Of a stretch of 64,000 bases of DNA, positions 1-9,749 are shown in pieces. The first letter of the stretch is position 1, and each line of letters opens with the position of its first letter. A model generated the notes under the pieces. That model made no database searches. It was not told the DNA's origin and saw nothing but the letters and a program-made list of their open reading frames with translations. The DNA lies in assembly GCA_015179125.1 (NCBI GenBank), contig WHVA01000531.1, positions 1 to 64,000 of the forward strand, in the 5' to 3' direction. Both the position numbers and the translations under genes were made by a program. Source of the DNA: Gautieria morchelliformis. Its lineage: Eukaryota > Basidiomycota > Agaricomycetes > Gomphales > Gomphaceae.

Positions 1-887
1 CGTAACACCTTTTTCTTACTCAGAAAGAGGTGGTTCTTCCTCAGTCTGTCAAAGACGATGTAGAGGTGTTCTTCATGCTCTTTTATTGAGAGCAAGAATA
101 TGAAGATGTCGTCCATGTATACATGGACGAAGCGACCTATGCAGTCGCGGAAAATGGCTGTCATCAGCCGTTGGAATGTTGATGGGGCGTTACAGTCCCC
201 CATCTGTATCACCTGGCTCCGGAAGGTGCCGAGGATCGTGGCAAAGGCTGTCTTTGCTACGTGGTCCAGATGGATCCGGATCTGCTCGTATGCTTCGGAC
301 ATATCGAGTTTAGTTTGATATCGGCCGTGAGCCATGTCGCTGCATATGATATCCTGATCCGGGAAGGGCGTGACGTCCTTCACCGTGTTTTCGTTCTGCT
401 GGCGCAGATCGAAGACGGTTCTCAACGTACCGTTCTTCTTCGGCACACATAGCATGGGTACTGCCTGCTGCGCTACTGCCGGGATCCACAACTTTGCAGT
501 GGTGTATCGTTCTATCTTAGCCGACAGTTCCTCTCGGAAGTGTTCGGGGCATTTCGGTAGTCGATACCGCATGTGCGTGTTGGGATCGATGAGGTTGATC
601 TCATGGTTGATCTCCCACAGTGGCGGGAGTTCTAATAGAATCCCACTGACTAGGTCAGTGATCCTTTCCATCCATTCCTCGCGGAGGCGAGGAAGGTCAT
701 CATCCGTGAGGATGATGGTAGTGGTTGGCTTAGAAGCCATTAGACGCTGTTGGCGTCTATTAGGTCCCGCGGCGCACAGGCCCGCTTTCCTCTTTCCCAT
801 CGCTTTCACCGTTATGTGAGAGCGTCTCTCCCTACGACTGTAGGGTGAGTTCGAGGACGAGTCGTCCCGCGACTCGTCCTCCTGGCT
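1..887 (-). CDS. Gypsy pol, reverse transcriptase (partial, runs off window edge)
   Basis: Reading the minus strand from position 887 down to 1 gives an uninterrupted frame. ATG codons lie at 800 and 737. The protein carries the Ty3/Gypsy RT core: a VPKKNGTLR-type motif, an LDM.EAYEQIRI block, and the catalytic YMDD box (FVHVYMDDIFIF, bases about 95-130). Reverse transcription of the element RNA is the expected role. RNase H and integrase would lie beyond the left edge. The frame is the same as that of the downstream half of gag, separated only by the UGA at 888-890, so this part is probably made as a Gag-Pol readthrough product or from an internal ATG. No stop or frameshift is visible in this segment. 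The element as a whole is decayed in gag, so activity is unlikely. Confidence 0.85.
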
Positions 888-900
888 TCAATGAGCCAGG
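853..900 (-). promoter_or_regulatory. Tandem hairpins around the gag UGA: possible recoding element
   Basis: On the minus strand, a 7 bp stem (894-900 paired with 881-887) has a 6-base loop that contains the stop codon TGA (888-890). It is followed with one shared base by a perfect 12 bp stem (870-881 paired with 853-864) and a 5-base loop. RNA structures just 3' of stop codons are known to stimulate readthrough in several retroelements. That this one does so is inference. Confidence 0.5.
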
Positions 901-3900
901 TTCGGCGTCGGCGCTTGGGTGATCCTGCTCACCCGTGGCCCTTTGTCCTCGTTCTTCGATTCGTCTTCGTCGAATGAGACTGAGCCCGTGGGGATCACTT
1001 TGTTTCCCTTGCGGATCGTGCCTGGGCTCGAGAAGTCCAGGGTTATGCCGAATCTCCTTAGGAACGGTGTCCCTAAGATCACGTCGTAATATTCGACGTT
1101 TGCTACGTCGAAGTATTCGTCGTATGTCCTGCGACCAAACTTGATGGTCGTGTTCGTTCCATAGTTGTTCATGGAATGGCTGCCTATGCAGGCTAGCTGC
1201 AGCGCGATTGGTTGCTCCAGGGAGAATGTCTTCATCCCTGTAGCTCGCGTGAATTCAGGGGACAGCAGTACCCCTTCGCTGCTGCTATCTAGCAGGCAGT
1301 GGGCTTTTACGCCATTTATTTCCCAGTACCCCGATAGGGTACGGTTCTCACTACACGGACACGTTGGCCGCGTTCTGTGTTTGCTTCGGTGGTGATACAC
1401 CGGCTTGGGCGCCTTGTCTGGCATGACCGATGTGCGTGCCGCCATGACTTTTGTGGCGGTTTCGTCTTCCAGCATGAATATGATCGCGCTGGACCTGTAG
1501 GTGGTGTCTTCCACCTCTTCGTCCCATTCATAGTATTGGGACGGCTCAGGGTCCCACTCTTCAGCGGGTGTGTCTCCGTTATCCGGAGTGTCGTTGGGTT
1601 GGGGATCACCCTCCCCCTCTTCATCAATCTGTTGAAGAGAGTTTTGATCGGGATCCGTCTCCGGATCCTCAGCTTCACCGTCATGCCTCACGGCCGCTGT
1701 CCTTATACCGGACCTAAGCCGGGGGCATTCTGCCTTCTTATGGCCAGGCTGGCCGGATTCAAAGCATGTGGCGTTGCTTTGGCTGCCGCTGGGCCTGTCA
1801 TTGGGCCGGCCCGACGTTTTCGTCGGTGGGGCAGGTCGCGGGGACGATCCTGACGCTTGAGGCTGTTTAGCTTCAGGCGGGCGTCCAGTTTGTGCTGGGC
1901 GTGAGGGCGGTAGCCGTTGTCCTGTTCCGCTTCTTGCGAACAGGCTGGGCCTGGTCAGGCCCGTTTGTGTCAACGGCTTGCTCCCTGTGAGCCAGGCGGC
2001 GCTTGCTGTTGCTGCTGCGCTTTCTGCGCGGCGCATCCCCATGTTGTATCGTGATGCCTCCTCGATCATTCGGGCCGTCTCGAAGAGTTGCTCTATTGAG
2101 CTGCTCTCGGCATTATAGCCCTTTTTGAGGACTTCGTTGCGCAGTGTTTCACGTAGCGCCGATACGAACCGTCTCCGGAACGTGTACTCGTCTGGCGGCT
2201 GTATCATACGTGCCGCGTATTTCGTGAGCTCGTTCAGCATCTCCTGAACGGTTCTCATGCCTTGCATGACCGCGTCGAATTTATTCAATGCGTGATGGTA
2301 TGTCAGTGTGTGCAGGAACCTCTTTTGAAGGCCTTGCATCACTGATTCCAGCGTCCAGATACGGACCTGGCGATCGAAGCGTTCAACGTTTCGAAGGAAC
2401 CACTCCTGGGCTTCGCCGGTGAGGCAAGTTCCCACATAGCCAACCTGCGTGTCAATGCTGGTTGGCCCTAGGAGGCAGTTCATTTTTAGCCATCGTAGGA
2501 TGGCCCACGAAGACTTCAAACTCTTCGAGGTCCGATCCCCCTGCATATGGCTCGGGGTGGGCCAATTTTACGCCGGCCTTCGCCAGCACAGACTTCTTTG
2601 GGTCTGTGTCCGCGGCGTCTGCTAACGCCATGCGGATCATCCGTGTGATCCCGTCGTACGGCTCCATCGGTACGACGTCGGCCTGGTCAGGGATTCCCTG
2701 GCCTTCCGTTGGGGCCATGGATCTCTCGCGCGGTTGTGACGCCGCGCGGGGCAGGCTGTTATATGCCCTGACGGGCCCCGGTCCCGGGTCAGGCTCGGGA
2801 TCAGGAGCATTTTGTGCTCTCGGTTCCGGGGGCGTTTTGTGCCTGGTGTCCCTGGTCAGTCCCGCGTTGCGGATCCGTAGCCTGCTGTTGTAGGCTGTCC
2901 GCGCTTGCCGTGCGTCTTGTACGGCTTGCGTGAGCTGCTCTTCGGGTAGCTGAGCAGTGTGGCTGTGGGCCACCGTCTCTTCAGCGTTCTTCGCTAGTAG
3001 CTCGAGTGCCCGTGTGTGGCGGCCCACGGCTGCGGCCTCTTTACGCTGCCAGTGTGCGACTTCGAGCTCTAAGCTCTCGGTCGTCGTTTCAGAGTCAGGC
3101 TCTGAGGCGACCTGCTCCCTGACGATCTGTTGGATCGTTTTACGGCTGTCCGTTGGGGCAGCCTGTTGCTCCTGAGGTTCGTTCCCAAACCTTACGTCCT
3201 GTTCGACCGGGATGGCTGGCAGCGGCATTCACTGCTTGTCTCGCTCCTTTCGGCTCGCGTCATGACTGCGTTCGTTAGCTGCGGCCTGTCGTGAGCTCGG
3301 ACGAGTTGCGTCGCATTCCCCGTGTGGGCGGAGTGCTTTCTGGACATCCTCCAGCATGGCTGCATCTTGCAGCCTGACCTCCTCCGCCTGGTGGAGTTCC
3401 TTGCCGATTGCCATTAGGGTGGCGGCGGCGTTGTCAAGCTGCGATGCCAGCTGATCGTGCTTGTGGCGCGTCAGTGTACTTCGGTGCAGCGCGGCCTGCA
3501 CCTGTTTATTCAGGGCTTCTGCCGTCTCGTGGTCGATGGCGTGAGCCCTCGAGCTCTTGCGACTAGAGCTTGAGTATTCCGAGTCCTGACCATCGTCTGG
3601 GGCTCGTCTCTTTTGCCGTCGTCCTCCTTCAGGGACGATCGTCGTCGCTCTACTTCATGAGCGTCGGTTTGAGTCGTGGCTCTGTGCCCGCCTCGACGTT
3701 GTTGCTCTACCGTCTGACGATGGCGAGACTTCTCTGCCCTTTCCTTTGTCTTTGGGCAGAGAGAGATGGGGGGGCGGCACCGACTCGTTGCCCGGCGTCG
3801 TCTCTTCTTCGGCCACGCTCGACGAGATGTGGTCGGGATTTTCCTCGTCCTCTGCTGAGGGGACGAGGGCGGTGAGATCTATGATCTCTCCGTCTTCTAT

Positions 3901-4014
3901 CGTCCTGGTCTCTTGGTCCAGGGTAGCATCAGCCGTCGTGTCACTGGGCTGCGCCTGGGGTGTGGACCTCGAGCTCGTCGCTCGTGTCCTTCTTCGACTG
4001 CGTGGAATCATCAC
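888..4014 (-). pseudogene. Gypsy gag, decayed
   Basis: The N-terminal part begins at ATG 4014 and is Ser/Thr/Asp rich with a PKDKGKGREVSP stretch common in basidiomycete Gypsy Gag. It is broken by in-frame TGA at 3655-3657 and 3229-3231 and continues in the same frame to about 2500. A frameshift near 2500-2546 then moves the capsid homology (GTCLTGEAQEWFLRNVERFD) to the second frame, which runs to TGA 888-890. The zinc knuckle near 1740-1780 reads CFES..GHKKAEC, so the second Cys is Ser. A retropepsin-like site (LLDSSSEG, about 1280) has Ser in place of the usual Gly. These changes indicate a dead copy. Two of the internal stops can be explained by CGA to TGA changes. Confidence 0.8.
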
Positions 4015-4178
4015 GCTCGCAGCCGACAGTAGAGGGTCTACTGGAGGGTCTCAACGATGTTTAGTCGTCGACCCAGTGATCTTTTTCAAGATTGCTTCGA
4101 ATCCACTATCGGTTGGTCGCGTGGCGATCAACCGCAGGATAGTTCAAAAAGGTGTAAAGGATGTCGATCTTAAGACCT

Positions 4179-4822
4179 TGTATCACAAGGGCACAACAGA
4201 ACTTGACCAATAAGTGGTATTCTGAATGCTACGTAGTGACAGGTAAGAGTAAGATGCGATGTGGACCGCTGGCCGGTTCCCACGCATAAACTATACAGTG
4301 GGTCCCTAATGGGCCCACTGGGATTATGTAATAACTAATGTACATGTAGATACACGGGTTATTTACAGGCTGAGGGGTACCGCTCATGTGCTTGCCATAA
4401 CAGCTGCAAATAAAAAAATTCTCGTTTAAGTAGTCAATGTACTGCATGCACCTGATATTCCCCTGGCACCGAGTCTGGAGCCTGCCTGCCACAGCCTCGC
4501 TACCGTGATCCGAGAAGGATCTACTGATCATGATCCCCGCAGCCCTAGAGCATCAGCTGCTGCGGGGGATCATGTTGAGAATGTAGACTACATGCAGCCG
4601 GCTACAGCACCTTGGCATGGGGCTGCTTACTAGTACCCCGCCCCACGCTGGCGTGAATCGCAGAAAAAAGACAGCGTGCGGAGAAGGCCCCCGGGACGTT
4701 TGCATGATACGATGAGAAGTGGGAGACAGCCAGCCAGTGAGTGGGGCCACGGGCGGGTTCTTAATTTTTAAACGCAACCCCCGGTACTGAGTGGCGACCA
4801 CGTACCGGCAGGCTTGTGACAG
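4179..4822 (-). repeat. Candidate 5' LTR of the left Gypsy element
   Basis: Upstream of gag on the minus strand the sequence from 4822 (TGTCACAAG...) to 4179 (...TGATACA) has TGT/ACA ends and looks like LTRs of basidiomycete Gypsy elements. It contains an imperfect inverted repeat at 4531-4572. The partner LTR is outside the window and no clear primer site follows, so the ends are provisional. Confidence 0.4.
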
Positions 4823-4988
4823 AGCCTTGGCCTCGGGCCTGATGGTGTGATCGTATCGATATAGTGTCTGAGTTCGAAGAAGGAACTATATATTTCCTTC
4901 TTCGAACTCAGGTGAGACCCTCGTAGATTTGCTTGCACTCAGACTAACTATATACATTTCCTTCTTCGAACTCAGCCTAATTGTATCA
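4823..4988 (+). repeat. 3' part of a Copia LTR with an 18 bp motif in three copies
   Basis: The segment ends in CA directly before a Copia-type primer site at 4989. It holds an 18 bp motif as a perfect palindrome arm pair (4868-4885 and 4894-4911, 8-base AT loop) and again at 4958-4975. The left part of the LTR appears to have been lost to the Gypsy insertion. Confidence 0.5.
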
Positions 4989-5001
4989 GGTTATGGGCCC
5001 C
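4989..5001 (+). other. Copia primer-binding site, initiator tRNA-Met type
   Basis: GGTTATGGGCCCC directly follows the LTR end. It matches the complement of the anticodon arm of eukaryotic initiator tRNA-Met, the primer fragment known for Drosophila copia and yeast Ty5. The same site is present at 22642. Confidence 0.7.
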
Positions 5002-5067
5002 GTGCCTTGATCAAAGGAGAAGAGCACCATTTTGTGTCTAAACTGAGGAAAGAGATTCTCAACCACA

Positions 5068-5340
5068 ATGTTGACTCAGAAGCCGAAAACAGCGCGAGAG
5101 GCATAAAGCTCACAAGCACCAACTACAACACATGGACAGTTGTGATGCAAGGGAAGCTAATGACCATCAACGCGTGGCGAATAATCACCGAGGACTCGAA
5201 AATGCCAACAGACGCAGCGCAGATAGAAAAGTGGCAGCTGAAAAGGAAAGAAGCGGCTGGCATCATACTGAAATCTCTAAATCCTACACAGTACGTCCAT
5301 ATCGAAGGAGTTATGGACGATCCCGTTGAGATGTGGAAGA
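5068..5340 (+). pseudogene. Copia gag N-terminal fragment
   Basis: The frame encodes KLTSTNYNTWTVVMQGKL, then QLKRKEAAGIILKSLNP, DDPVEMWKML, the pattern of Copia Gag (UBN2/DUF4219 type). The likely ATG at 5068 is out of frame with this homology by one base near 5103-5105, so the gene is frameshifted. Homology stops abruptly at 5340, where the next Copia element begins. Gag would form the virus-like particle. The fragment carries no protease, integrase or RT. Confidence 0.65.
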
Positions 5341-5885
5341 TGTTGTGGAACCAGAGATGTGCTGGCTGCCTGGAACTGATCCGAGCGTGTATATGCGCCA
5401 TGTACGATCCCATACGCTCCTTATCCCCAACTGACTCTTACCCCACGACTCAGCCCAATTCCCCCACTCCATCTCCATTCACTACACCCGATCCAGAATA
5501 TGTACATGTATAACTAGGTATAAAACTACCCCGTGACTCGACTCCACTCTGGGAATAACCCCAGAGATCTATCCCCGCACTATTTCCCATCCGATCTTCT
5601 ATGTACATTCCTTCGTACTCCACACCGAGCTAGATACCTACTAGTCAGCAATATTCTGTTTAGTATAAAGTAGTTACCTTGTATGTCGAAGAGCCCAGAC
5701 AATTATAGTTGTCCACTCCAGCGTTATTCTCAGTCTCAGTCCCTTGTAGCTCTCACTGCCGCTCCAGCCTAAGCGACATAGGCTACCATGTCATTTGTAC
5801 ACTACAATATGTAGTGTAGTCCTGTCGAGTCCCATTCTGAGCGCACCGCTATCCCCTGTCCAAACCACTGAAGTGCTTTTACTAG
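5341..5885 (+). repeat. Candidate 5' LTR of the second truncated Copia element
   Basis: It begins TGTTGTGG where the previous Copia gag homology breaks, and ends just before a tRNA-Lys-like primer site and the gag ATG. The 3' end does not read CA, so the border is approximate. No partner LTR is present because the element is truncated near 7436. Confidence 0.4.
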
Positions 5886-5898
5886 AGATTAAAAGTCT
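5886..5898 (+). other. Copia primer-binding site, tRNA-Lys(UUU) anticodon-arm type
   Basis: AGATTAAAAGTCT is the reverse complement of the anticodon arm of eukaryotic tRNA-Lys(UUU). It sits 12 bases before the gag ATG at 5910. The related Copia at 28049 has the tRNA-Lys(CUU) version in the same place. Confidence 0.55.
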
Positions 5899-5909
5899 CA
5901 GACTTACCA

Positions 5910-7436
5910 ATGGCCCAAGTTATTACCGCCGTACCCCACCCTAAACACGACATTCACAAGTTCCGGGACATAAAGCCCAAGTTAGGGCGAGACAACTGGG
6001 TCTCCTGGAAGTGAGAGTCATTAGCCACGGCGAGAGATTGCGGACTCTACGCTAATATCACTGACACCGACCTTATGCCATCCGCCGCCAACCAGATAGT
6101 TACCATGACCAACAACATCCCTCACGTAGGGACGACCCCACTCTCAGAGCTCGTCGACGAATGGAACGACAGGAACAACACAGCATACAACCAAGTCATG
6201 CTGTGTATATCCCCCGAGCTACACACCGCCATCGACGATACTGACATTGCCAGCGAAGCCTGGAAGACACTGATCAAAAGATTCGAGTCCACCGACCCGA
6301 GCAAGATCAGCATCGTCAGGACTAAGTATGAGAATTACCACATGCTCGAAGGACAGTCCATCGTCTCGTATCTAACCACCATGAAAGAATTCAGGGGTCA
6401 GGTGAAGATGATGGGCGAGGTAATAGCAGACTCCACTCACGCGGCCACCATTCTCCGTAATGTACCTGAGTCGTGGAGACCGGTCTCCCAGACCATCTGC
6501 ATGATCACACGCGACCCTGACGTGATCGAAGAGAGACTCGAGGCACACGAAGCCAACTTGAGCGCGCTGGAGATGTCGAGTCAAGCTGCAACGGCATTTG
6601 TCGCACAGTCTAAACCGAACTGACCTGCTAGTCATACAAATCAGAATCCAGCGTTTCAGAACCAGAGCCACGGACAATTCGAGCACTCACAAAGGGGTCA
6701 CACACCTAGGCCCTATCAGAGGCCATATTACCACTGTAACAACTGTGGAAAGCCCGGTCACTCGGCATCACGCTGTTACTCTCCAGGGGGTGGTTTGTCT
6801 GGGCAGACACCCTGGAGACCCCATCAAGGACAGTCCAACTCATCAGTTCAGACTTCCTTGAATCGAAGCGCACCCTCACCAGTTGTCCAGCAGCAGACCC
6901 TGCAGCCTGGCAGGCCCACGCAGGACACAGTAGCACAGTTGGCTGGACAGACGAAGAACATCGTAATGGTCGCCAACGCACTCGAGGCACCACACAAACC
7001 TGTCCCAAAGATCGTCACCGCCGCACACACTGTTGCCCTGACATTGACGATTGTGGATTCACACACCTGGCACATCGATTCGGCCGCATCTAGCCACCTG
7101 TCGGGCAACCTGGACCTTTTCGCCTCCATCCATGACATCACTCCCGTCACCATTGAGATGGCAAGCGGGGACTCCTTCACAGCCGACAAGATGGGCACCA
7201 TACACATAGATATCGTGTCCGACCCGAAGTTCGAGCTCCCCAACGTACCCATCACCTTGACCGACGTCATATACGCACCCAAGTTGCGGGCGAACTTATT
7301 GTCCGTTGGGCGCATGACGAACTTGAACGTGGATGTAATATTCAGGAAAAACTACTCCTCCCTAGCACTCAACGGCCGTATCCTGGTGCACAGTTCAAAG
7401 ATTCACTTATACGGCACTTACCCCGACCAAAGCCCG
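5910..7436 (+). pseudogene. Copia gag-protease, truncated and decayed
   Basis: From ATG 5910 the frame matches the nested Copia (28023 downward): HPKHDIHKFRDIKPKL, SPELHTAIDDTD, FESTDPSKIS. An in-frame TGA at 6012-6014 replaces an Arg codon of the relative. A second in-frame TGA at 6621-6623 lies before the zinc knuckle (CNNCGKPGHSASRC, about 6738-6779), where the relative also has a TGA. A retropepsin-like site (HIDSAASSHLSG, about 7074) and the ANLLSVGRMT block follow. Homology ends near 7436 before integrase and RT, where an RPB9-like exon starts in the same frame. Confidence 0.75.
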
Positions 7437-7568
7437 AAAGACCAATCGAGGAGGGAGACACGTTTGATCCTATTTTACGTGTGCTGCAACTGTGGCCATA
7501 GTTTTATGGACCCCGACTTGAAGGAGTATACTGGACCTCAGGGCGGTGGGGGTGCGGATCCAAGTTGA
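7437..7568 (+). pseudogene. RPB9-like C-terminal zinc-ribbon exon, fused to Copia
   Basis: The frame continues out of the truncated Copia and encodes DQSRRETRLILFYVC, CNCGHSFMDPDLK, then a Gly-rich tail and stop at 7566-7568. The ETR.ILFYVC..CGH pattern is the second half of the C-terminal zinc ribbon of the RNA polymerase II subunit RPB9. The first Cys pair of the ribbon is absent, so this is a fragment. RPB9-type N-terminal exons lie on the same strand at 15990-16201, downstream rather than upstream, so the locus is rearranged. A related small polymerase subunit (Rpa12/Rpc11) is a less likely source. Confidence 0.5.
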
Positions 7569-8154
7569 CAGGATTTCCAGGCAGCTCAATGGAGCTCGTC
7601 GAACTTGTGATAAGGTCCGTGATTTGATACGAGTGTTTTATCCCGGGTTGGATGCGGATCGACCATAAATTGTATTCCATGCCAAAATACGCCTGTTACT
7701 ATTCATTGCAGTTTCTCAGGGATAAAGACCTGTGCAAAATTCTCTGTGGAACTTGAAGGTAGCGACTGGCGTCCTCCAATGAGGGCGGTTTCGACACCCT
7801 CGAGAACAAGTAGTAAGCACAAGCCTTCAGTATGATTCGAGATGTACTCATATCAGTTCAGTCGCGTATACACCAGGCACGCTGTATACGTCCCCGGTGA
7901 TCTCAACGTTTCACTCTCGGCCAACGTTGGGGGTTTTTTTTTTGAGTGAAATCGCGAGAAACCTCTAGAATGGACAATGTGCTAGGAGCTACAGGCTAGG
8001 GCGCAAAGGCCCGAATATTGTATGCAAAGACTTCTTTCACACTCTTTGCTTGCAGCACCTCTGCGCGATTTTTGCACTAAATATAAGAAACAACAAGAGG
8101 GCGTGATGTGATCGCGGGTCCGGGGTCAGCCACGGAGAACTTTGATAAATCTTG
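7569..8154. other. Non-coding stretch after the RPB9-like exon
   Basis: No convincing reading frame or repeat. It contains a short T-run near 7935 and probably includes old 3' UTR sequence. Confidence 0.4.
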
Positions 8155-8860
8155 CGCTGCGGGGTCTTTCCGATGGAACGTGGGCTCGAGGTTTCATTTG
8201 GTCAGCTCAGGCTGCCTCCTGCACTCCTTCTGCCTGGTCGACGGACGTCGCGGAGCCGTTTCCATGCGTCCCCGGCAGCGTCTTGCGCGCTGCAAACTAT
8301 CCGCGATAGCCCTTCACTATTCAAAGTCACAACGCCGATTCATGTCGACCATTTCGAGTTCCTCCTTTCTTCTCACCCTCTTGTTGTCTAAGTGCAGTTT
8401 GCGAACGTAGGTGAATCTGCCCCGGTCACATTTGTCGGATCGAGACATTTATGAGCCCGGTTTAGATTGCCTGCGCGAGCAGCGGGGCTTTGAAATTGCT
8501 GCATGTGGTCGCTACTCACCCTCACATGCTTTCGGGTGCGATCTCCTCCCTGGCATATACAGCACACCTGTCGGCGTGGTTTCCAACACCCCACTCGGGC
8601 AAATTTCGCCTTATCAACGACCTCAGCATGGGACCTCACGCGCCCCAACTCTTGGACCGCGCGCGATGGCTCTAGCGTCCGCTTTGGCAACCTCCAATAT
8701 TTTTGGACCGATCCTGCGCAACGTTCACAAGCACCACAAGTGCGCTCCTGCATGGCTTTTCAAAGACGACGTATCGGGCACGTATATCGTTGTTGGCCGG
8801 TGCACCCCGATCATGTTGGAACCTCAAGCGAATCCCACGTGAGGCGCCTCGCACTGCCTT
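8155..8860 (+). pseudogene. Ngaro-type RT relic (copy A)
   Basis: Scattered frames match the intact RT at 18780-19450: WARGF, TPI.VDHFE.LLSSHP, ESAPVTF, LPG.YSTP.GVV, GPYAPNSW, WLFKDDVSG. An internal deletion and many frameshifts and stops are visible. A closely similar relic lies at 33141-33640, and each is followed by a receptor-like gene copy, so they are products of one segmental duplication. Confidence 0.75.
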
Positions 8861-9749
8861 CGGTACAGTATGAATGACGGTTGAAGGCCCCTCCAATTGG
8901 TGATTCGTTCCATCGTCGAATTGTTTGGCATTGTCGCGAGCACAGAGAAAAAGTCTAAGCCCTCAGGAACTGCAGTTATTAAAGTGGAATGATATCCATG
9001 ACTTAAAATGTGTAATCTGTTGGCATTTTGAGCTTCTTAGCTTGGTACATATATCACCTACCAGATCTATGTATATATGGAAGATGCGGTGCTTCAAGAA
9101 AGATCAAATATATACACAGAATCTCCAATATCGTTTGACAGATCCAAGCGGGCACCGGGGCAACTGATGAACCTCCCTTTGAACGAGGCCGCAAAATGCG
9201 CAAGAATATAGGCCTTCTTGAGTGGATCAAGAGAACCGTGACTAGACGAATGCACTCTTAGCTAGCTGATGACGTCGATTGGTGTGCCGATCGTTGAGAG
9301 ATGGTATGAGAAATGAAAATATGGCTTACAGTACATATATAGTAAGGAGCAATGTGCAGAATGTTGAATTGTTGTGCCATAGGTAGCGTACCACACCGAC
9401 TGTAGTACTACTAACGTCGACAGGACAATACGACACCAGCCAGGAATAACCCCAGTGATAATTACCCGTATCCAGGGAGGTGGCACGCCGCACGTACCGG
9501 ATGTGAGGTCGAGCGCGGTTGGTATATATAGATGCGAGCACATGAGTATAGATCGGTTGCAATGGCGAGCACAATGAGGTACTACTGTACATAGGCCCTC
9601 AGTTCCTCCTCAGCCTCACCTGCCCTGGCCGCCGCCCGCTGGGTAATTCTGGTTCGTGGACTCCCACTCTTATTACCGAACAGTTCAGACGGATTCCGGG
9701 AGTCAATCACTGATTCTATTACTTGGAAAGTGTCTTTGTGCTCGCGAAA

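Noticed and set aside
1377-1853. 158-codon plus-strand frame over the left Gypsy gag
   Set aside because: It is antisense to gag with zinc knuckle and capsid motifs on the minus strand; no motif of its own.
888-3657. UGA used as a sense codon (alternative genetic code)
   Set aside because: Other genes in the window end normally at UGA, and relatives have Arg or Trp codons at the decayed sites, which fits C to T or G to A mutation.
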